Assembly: GCA_026874595.1 (NCBI GenBank)
Contig: CM049312.1
Span: 64,510,929-64,574,928, forward strand
Direction: 5' to 3'
Length of the DNA: 64,000 nt
Source: Sipunculus nudus
Lineage: Eukaryota > Annelida > Sipuncula > Golfingiida > Sipunculidae
The position numbers were made by a program, and so were the translations under genes. Under the pieces are notes generated by a model that was not told the DNA's origin, did no database searches, and saw nothing but the letters and a program-made list of their open reading frames with translations. This document shows positions 57,726 to 64,000 of this stretch, in pieces (position 1 is the stretch's first letter; every line of letters starts with the position of its first letter).

Positions 57726-59660
57726 TCATGAGAGTTTATAAATATGAATCTTCGACAAGGTATGAGTGACCCACATGTATCCCTGCTGATCACATGAGAC
57801 CCTGCAGGGCCAGAGTACTCCGTCCTTCTGAGTCAGCAGGTGTCTGATGAACGAGCCGTCTGGGGCGTACTCCGTCACTGTGTTACAATCATCAGGTAGA
57901 TAAGTGTTACATCGATGTATCACAATAAAGGTTCCTCTGTGATTCACAGTCATGTCATGTACAACAAGGCGATTATGGTGAGGCGGGTACTTCAGTGTCC
58001 CTATCACCTCACCTGCCTCATTCCATATTTCTGTCTTTCTCGCTGAGTAGTAATTTACCAGATAACACTGTTTATTGTCCAACAGACCAGATTTAACACG
58101 GTCACATGTCTCCGTGACAGTCTTCTGCCACACGATGTTATCCCTGCTGTCGAGTTTCGTCACCGTCTCCTTGTTATACAGGATTAAATTCCCGCTACAG
58201 TCTACACATACACCATCAGCCTTCATGTCGTGTGTACTGCGTATTTTTATAAGTTCTATTCTATTATTATCAACAGTGAGTTCTAGAATGTTGAATTCTT
58301 TGTCCAGGGTACATACGACAGTGTTCTTGAATGCTGAGATTGATCTTATTTTATCGTCCCCGTCAAGTTTGTATGTTGATAATACATCACCTTGATGATT
58401 TAACCCCAGTATTTTATCATAAGACTGTTTAATGAATGCAGCAGAGCCATTTGTCAAGGCTGCAACAGTGGATATAATAAGTTCTGATCCTGCGTGTATT
58501 TTTATCAATGTAGGTTTGACCACCGTTGTCATACGAGGCCCTCTTGATAATTTAATCAGATCCTCCCGGGTCAGTAAATCCCGCCTTTCAGTTTCACGCA
58601 CCAGTTGTGGTAGGTCAGTCTTTTCTAATTTACCAATAACTGACACATGTAATTGTTTTGTAAACTTGACCATCATTATTTCTGCTTCACTCTTTAGTCC
58701 TGACATCAGCCGCTCAAATTCTACAGTATCCCTTATCCAAGAGTCGCTGCTGTCTAATATCCGGACTGTTTTACTTTCTTCAAAGCCCTCTATTGTTTTT
58801 AAACTGGACTCGCCTCTCTTCACTATGTCGGCCAGATGGGCTTTTTGTTGTTCTATCTTTGCCATGTAATTTTCCTTGAGTTCCTTAATTAAGTCATTTC
58901 CACTTTTGTCGATACTTGACTTCAAAGAATCCATTGTCTGGATAATATCTTTCTCTACTCTTGCTAAATGTTCCAGCTGTCTTGTTTTTACTTCTATTTT
59001 TTCTTTTACAAAATCCAGATTTTTAACCACAACTTTTTTTCTGTCTGCCAGTGAGTTTTGAATTTCAGACATTGCGTCATCCAGGCCCTGAAGGTCGTCA
59101 GTGTGAGAGTCATGCACGTCTTCGGTCATGCACTGAGAACATAAAAGGACTTTACATTTTCTGCAGAACAAACAAAACGTTGCTTTGTGAGTTTTACATA
59201 ACTCTTCACTGTAACCGACTACATCATGTTCAATATGTTCCATCTGATGCGTCAAAAATCCTGGTAAGCTGTCATGTTGTTTTCTACAAGTGTCACACAT
59301 TTGCCGTCTGCACGTTATACATCTTTGGGTTGCAGGAACGTACTCTTTCTTTTTACAACACTTTAAACAGACTGGAGTTTGAGCCAATGTTTCAGCCATT
59401 TGCTGAACTTGATCAACGTTGAAGTTCAGTGGAAGATCTGACACCTGTCCTGTTTGTAGTTCAGTAGCCTGCCGACAGATGGAGCACGTTATCTCTCTGC
59501 CAGGCTTCCTTGTCAGAATCGTTTCTAGACATACCTGGCAGAAGGTGTGCAGACATGACAGTTGCCGAGCTTTCCGGTTGGTCATAGGATTTAGGCAGAT
59601 CTGACAAAGTAACACCTGATCGATATTATCAAATTTTCCTTTACCGATTCCGGTCGCCAT
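57726..59660 (-). CDS. TRIM protein: RING, B-box, coiled coil, propeller-like C-terminus
   Basis: 644 residues in one coding exon. A longer frame exists, but the ATG at 59660 is chosen because TTTTTACAG, a 3' splice site, stands three bases before it (AAAATGGCG), so the upstream part is intron. RING finger: ligands C19, C22, C36, H38, C41, C44, C59, C62, all present, as needed for E3 ubiquitin ligase activity. Cys-rich first B-box-like region about 98-129 (C98, C101, C114, C117, C122, C125, H129). B-box 2 about 155-186 (C155, H158, C166, C169, C174, C177, H183, H186). Coiled coil about 193-290, expected to dimerise antiparallel. Linker, then about 380-644 a repeating beta-strand region (GVCVDCSGNLILY, WNEAGEVIGTLKY, VSCDQQGYMWVT) typical of the NHL/propeller-like tails of mollusc TRIM proteins, which bind the target. 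Presumed cytoplasmic ubiquitin ligase, probably a lineage-expanded family; the target is unknown. A non-coding leader exon is predicted at 61398-about 61500. Confidence 0.92.
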   Translation of the reverse strand: MATGIGKGKFDNIDQVLLCQICLNPMTNRKARQLSCLHTFCQVCLETILTRKPGREITCSICRQATELQTGQVSDLPLNFNVDQVQQMAETLAQTPVCLKCCKKKEYVPATQRCITCRRQMCDTCRKQHDSLPGFLTHQMEHIEHDVVGYSEELCKTHKATFCLFCRKCKVLLCSQCMTEDVHDSHTDDLQGLDDAMSEIQNSLADRKKVVVKNLDFVKEKIEVKTRQLEHLARVEKDIIQTMDSLKSSIDKSGNDLIKELKENYMAKIEQQKAHLADIVKRGESSLKTIEGFEESKTVRILDSSDSWIRDTVEFERLMSGLKSEAEIMMVKFTKQLHVSVIGKLEKTDLPQLVRETERRDLLTREDLIKLSRGPRMTTVVKPTLIKIHAGSELIISTVAALTNGSAAFIKQSYDKILGLNHQGDVLSTYKLDGDDKIRSISAFKNTVVCTLDKEFNILELTVDNNRIELIKIRSTHDMKADGVCVDCSGNLILYNKETVTKLDSRDNIVWQKTVTETCDRVKSGLLDNKQCYLVNYYSARKTEIWNEAGEVIGTLKYPPHHNRLVVHDMTVNHRGTFIVIHRCNTYLPDDCNTVTEYAPDGSFIRHLLTQKDGVLWPCRVSCDQQGYMWVTHTLSKIHIYKLS

Positions 59661-61397
59661 TTTCTGTAAAAAGTAAAAATATTGTAAATCATATATAAGG
59701 AATGTATGAAAAAACATTGAATTAGGAGAAACTTATATATCTTATTCAATGAATATATGAAGATAGGACCACCCCCCCCCCCCCGGAAAATACATTTATT
59801 TTGTGATAAAAACATGGTAGTAGATGGTTAAAAATTATTGAGAATATAATTTCACCTTATCACACTAAGGTGGCGCATTCAAGAGCTTAAATCTTCTAAC
59901 CAGTCAAATAATCCATATATTTGCTGTTATTTCATAGATTTGCAAGTGACTTTACAGTATTCATGTTAACACATGAAGCCATAAAATGTTCTAATCTGAG
60001 AGATTTTAGGCTTCATGAAGAAAGGTTTACTTTAATAATTCACTCTAATTCATGCCCATTCGTTTTTCTTTGCCCTACAAAATCTTTATCATGCCTTGAG
60101 CATATATTGTTATGGAAGAAACATTAAATAAGGATATACAACATGTATGTTAAGGAAATATTATTAAATGCCACTGAAAGTATGTAAAGTTATGTCCCTG
60201 AAGAAAAGCCTCTAGCTTCAATATTTCTATTGTAAATTGAGTGTGTATTTTTCCTTTGAGCTTTTCATTTTGACAACAGAACAGAAAATCAGGGTATATC
60301 TTCTTTTTCACGTTTCTGGCCTAAATGAGGACAAAAGTCCCCCCCCCCCCCCCCTCCCGTTCTCCACAAGAAATCGGGGGGGGGGGGGGCAATAATCTAG
60401 TCACATTCGATGATTCTGGCGGCAGGGCAGTTGAATCAGAGTTGGTACAGTACTTTGTACAGCAAGACTAATCTTTCAGCTTCCGCACATATGCGACCAA
60501 CCACGTTAGGTTACATCGTTTTTCTGTTTGTACACATTGGTGCATGTACCGTGTTAACTAACATAATGCAGATAAACAAGCTCGTATATACATCAGTCAC
60601 ACATGCGTTATATAAAAACTTTTCCTAACATCAATTACCTGTAGTTCATCAATATGGACACAGAGATAGCCAGAAATCACATAAATTCAACATGAAAAGG
60701 TAAGCGAATGGCTCGCTTTAAGAACAAAATGATTTAAAGTCGATGTTAAACTTTTGTTGTCTAATAAAAAAAAACTTATAATTCATTATCTCCCTAAATT
60801 TTTACATTTAAAGACGTCACTCAAAGTGGAACTCAAAAGCTCGAAATTTAAATGAGGCAGTTAACTGATTATTGTGAAATCTGTAGTTAATATGCTATGT
60901 CCATATAAATTTAACTGCTTACATGAAAGAAAAAAATTTTATTTTTAAATGAGTGAAAATCAACGACTGTTGTATCTCATGACATAACATGTACACATAT
61001 CGGATGTCTGAAAATATTTTGCAATGAATAAAGATAGCAGGATATTTCATACATTTACCAAAAGGCTTAATACATGCCAGCCTTTGTAAAATGTTTACAC
61101 ATTTTGAATGGGAATGAAAATTTTGCAACCTGCATTTGAATATCAAGGCATTTTAAAAGGGAGCTCTAGAAGACAGATACACGAGATAAACACAGGTTCA
61201 TACATGCAAGGTACGGTACAACCATGGAATAACCCCTTGCCCGGCATTTACATTTGTCAATATGCGTTATACATTAAAGGAACGTCAGTATCACAATACA
61301 TCATCAAGTAACAAAAATCAGTATTACGGTACAAATTAACCTCCAATAGGGCAAAATGTCTAAGTTATTTATGAACAGAATTAAGGTAAAATTTTAC

Positions 61398-61534
61398 CTG
61401 TTCTGGAGTTGATCGTTACTTTGGGCGTTTCTACTGTGTAATCGTACTTTGTACCCCTCAGGTGATCACTATTGACAAAACAAATACATGCAACAGCTCT
61501 TTATGTGTTTACATTTGTTAGCTGTTATAAAAAG
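61398..61534 (-). promoter_or_regulatory. Predicted leader exon and promoter region, right TRIM copy
   Basis: Minus-strand donor CCAGAACAG|GTAAAA at 61398/61397, conserved in the left copy; with the acceptor at 59664 it defines a 1.73-kb 5' intron. TATAAAAAG lies at 61526-61534 in plus orientation, conserved in the left copy as well. The transcription start is not visible. Confidence 0.45.
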
Positions 61535-61638
61535 TCTCTCCTGATAAGACGGGGCTTGAGTCCTCCGTCAAGTACCTGTGTACAGACCAAAGCTGAACTC
61601 CACTGTGTGCATGTGTGTGTTCCATAAGAAACCTCCCA

Positions 61639-62683
61639 AATATAATTTCATAATATCGTTTTCAAAATAAAAAAAAATTCTCAATTATATGTAACTGCTA
61701 AGTCAGTGTTTTATCAACCGTGTCAGATATATTTTTTCATCATTAAGAAAAAGTGGCATTTAAAATGTCTATTAAAATGACAGGCCCTGTGCATGATCGG
61801 TCGTACACATAGGGATTTAAATGGTTATTCAGCCTGTTAAGCTATGTTCGGAGCATTTTTTTTCTCACAGACCATCAACATTTTTTTTCGAATGCTCACA
61901 TGTATGGATAATACAATAAAAAATGTTCTCAGATATTTTAAACAACATGTACAGGCAACTTGATAATGATTTTAATTTTTTTTAAAGAAGGTAAAAAAAG
62001 TATTTTTTCTTGCTTAAATGACGTTGTTGTTATAAGTTCACCGTGTTTGTTTTGTTAATCACTGGATTTTTTTAAATTTAAAAATCTTTTTAAAAAAATT
62101 TAAACTTAACAACCTAACCTGTTGTATAAATAATGACAAATTTAACGTAGGGAATTCGGAAAATCGAATGATGATAATAGGAACTAACGCCTCAAAGGTT
62201 CAAAAATACACATGTATGTAATTATCAGATATATGTATGTTTATTGACTCGTTTTCAAACAAACAAATATTATAAATATTTCCTATCCTGTTAACATTGT
62301 TCTTTCCCATGGTAACTTAGTACTGTGAAGCACCAATTTTCACTCTTTGTATGCGTCCGCTACTTTGTAATCCCGTTAATGAACGCAACAAAAGTTATTG
62401 AAAAACAATCATTTTTATCAATGTGATTAATGATAAACATAATAATTTATTTTTGTTAAGGCCAGAGTATCTACAGATGTTACACAGAATTAAACAGATT
62501 TATAGTTTTGATTCTTCTTTTTGAAGGATAGTTATATATGACATCCGAAATTAAACGAACTGCTTGGCATCCGACATCCCATTTCCGACATCCGACTTTT
62601 AGTACACACCTTGCTTCAAGCCGGTAGCTAACTCCTTATTATCGCCAACGAAAATTAAGACCGCAAGTAAGTGTGGACTTGAA
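61639..62683. other. No gene seen
   Basis: AT-rich spacer with T and A runs between the TRIM segment and the candidate exon at 62717. Confidence 0.5.
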
Positions 62684-62716
62684 TTGGTGAATGAAATCTA
62701 CTATCTTTCCTGTAAA

Positions 62717-62875
62717 ATGTCTGCCTCCAAAGATGTCCGGGAAGTCAAAGTCAAAGAACCAATCAGAGAAACTAGAGAGGTGATCGTGAAAGAAGAGAAG
62801 CGGAGAAGAACAATCAAAACGTCCGGAGATGGCGACACCCGAGAAATCAAACGTGTCAAGGGGGAAACAAAAGTG
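62717..62875 (+). CDS. Candidate first coding exon, unrecognised
   Basis: From ATG (context AAAATGTCT) the frame is highly charged and GC-richer than its flanks: MSASKDVREVKVKEPIRE, then REVIVKEEKRRRTIKTSG, DGDTREIKRVKGETK. It then abruptly turns into AT-rich, intron-like sequence. Donors could be GTGGTT after 62872 or GTTAGA after 62875, both phase 0. An upstream in-frame ATG at 62684 gives an unlikely leader. A donor-like CAAGTAAGTG at about 62664 suggests a 5' UTR splice variant. The basic, beta-like VK/EV pattern recalls N-terminal head segments of cytoskeletal or scaffold proteins, but no family is identified. Further exons would lie beyond the window. Confidence 0.45.
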
Positions 62876-63238
62876 GTTAGATTTAATTTTGTTATTTTTG
62901 TTTTCAGCACAATTACTTGACCGAAGTTTGCATTATGAAGTGTAAAAGCGATTAAAGATTCTATTCTTTATTACACAGGCACATATAGCCTATAGGTCAG
63001 CAATAATACCGAAAGGGATATAGGCTGATTTATCTTGGGGATTTGTCAAGCACTCAAGGAACTAAAAAACCAAAGACAGTGGAATCATGTATTCCAAACA
63101 AATGATTAAAAAGTGAACCATTTCTCTTGTTAAGCACTCTTTGGCCAGCAGGTTTGACCACCCCCCCACCCCCAGCAATCCGCCTTCCATAGATCTATTC
63201 TAAGCCCCTGCATTATTAGCATATGGGTGTATCTAAAA

Positions 63239-63470
63239 CCCGGAGATCTCCGGCCGGAGATCAAAATAAACCCGGATATCGCAATATCTTAATTAATAAG
63301 GCAGCAATAAGCAATAAACGTTCCCCTTGACATTTCTAAATGGCATCTGCATCGAATATGATACTTAATTTGCAAATGCACAAAGTATTTATTCAGTTAT
63401 CCACGGAAACCTCATCTGGAGACGACCCGGAGATCATCCGGAGACCACCATCTTGCCCGGAGATCCGCCA
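63239..63470. repeat. CCGGAGATC repeats with an 18-bp palindrome
   Basis: CCCGGAGATC or CCGGAGA occurs at least five times. At 63245-63262 GATCTCCGGCCGGAGATC is a perfect palindrome. Confidence 0.75.
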
Positions 63471-63499
63471 ATCAGTGCTTCCCACTTATTCCCACTAGC

Positions 63500-64000
63500 C
63501 ACAACAGATGCCGCCAAACACATGTCTGACTTCCCCGCTCTGATATGTTATATCGTTTACGAGTCTAATTGATTGGAACTGTCACTAAAATACGTATATT
63601 GTTTAAAAAACTGTTTAATACACTAATCATTTATTCTGTTTACCAATTTTCTATTCCTGTAAACTCTAGTATGTTTGTCATATGTTTATTACTAATTAAA
63701 TTTTCTTGCATATTATACAGAATATTTTCTTTTAGTATAAATTTTATAGTAAAATATGTGATAATATATAAAATAGTTTAATTTGATATTTACATATAGA
63801 AATTATCGTAACCTCAACTATCCTTAATTTTTTAATGGTATAAAGAATGGTATATTGAACTTATAAAACATATAAAATAGTATGTCAAATATGTGGTTTA
63901 CTTAATATTAAAATATCGAAATTATAAAAAAATATACAAAAACTCTGTCAAAAACAGCGTATCCAGTTAGATTATGATGTTTTGGCTAATTGGCACAAGA
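63500..64000. other. No gene seen
   Basis: Very AT-rich DNA, probably intron of the candidate gene that begins at 62717. Confidence 0.4.

Larger units (their letters stand above)
57110..61638. repeat. TRIM segmental duplication, right copy
   Basis: Homologous to 37200-42252 in the same orientation. It shares with the fragment at 52770-53290 an extra left part (about 56960-57110) that the left copy lacks, so the three copies arose in more than one step. It has C and G runs at 59772-59784, 60339-60354 and 60376-60389. Confidence 0.9.

Noticed and set aside
58075-59604. Open frames on the plus strand opposite the TRIM gene (also 38243-39797)
   Set aside because: They are shadows of the conserved minus-strand TRIM coding sequence and carry no domain.

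Overview
The window looks like a piece of an animal nuclear genome, most likely a mollusc and probably a bivalve. It is AT-rich and intron-rich. It holds TA microsatellites, long G/C homopolymers, SINE/MITE-like and satellite repeats, decayed LINE reverse transcriptases, a RING/B-box/coiled-coil (TRIM) family with propeller-like tails, and sushi-domain exons. No bacterial gene or operon is present. The bivalve assignment is inference; nothing in the sequence names the species.

Left part (about 1-22 kb): after a dead LINE reverse transcriptase at about 0.5-1.1 kb lies a plus-strand multi-exon gene whose 5' end was not found. Six recognisable exons (4996-21817), all joined by phase-1 introns, encode an EGF-like module, a CCP/sushi domain, a half CCP, two full CCPs, and a last exon with one transmembrane helix and a 13-residue tail. 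This is a type I cell-surface protein of unknown function. Its introns hold MITE-like repeats, a satellite, two exon-like relics and duplicated splice-acceptor tracts.

Middle part (about 22-37 kb): almost gene-free. It has word-like repeats (GGACTC, GACCGG), TA tracts with foldback elements, a degenerate 1.6 kb minisatellite, a tRNA-derived SINE, a 112-bp satellite carrying the palindrome TGACGTCA in most units, and next to it an array of five short palindromes.

Right part (about 37-62 kb): two copies of a 4.5-5 kb segment (37.2-42.25 kb and 57.1-61.6 kb), each with a minus-strand TRIM gene. The right copy is intact (644 residues). The left copy has one frameshift between coiled coil and propeller. 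Two further relics exist: a propeller fragment at about 43.2-43.6 kb and a gene-less 3' flank at about 52.8-53.3 kb. A plus-strand fragment of a trypsin-like (FAM111-type) protease lies beside the left copy. Between the copies are a minisatellite, a LINE relic and a 3.8 kb satellite array. That array holds a GC-rich insertion of 394 bp with a perfect 12-bp target-site duplication. Two unrecognised candidate coding exons (55944-56255 and 62717-62875, plus strand) end the list.

The locus reads as a birth-and-death cluster of TRIM genes in repeat-rich DNA beside a separate sushi-domain receptor gene. An innate-immune role for these families is plausible from family knowledge but is not shown by the sequence.
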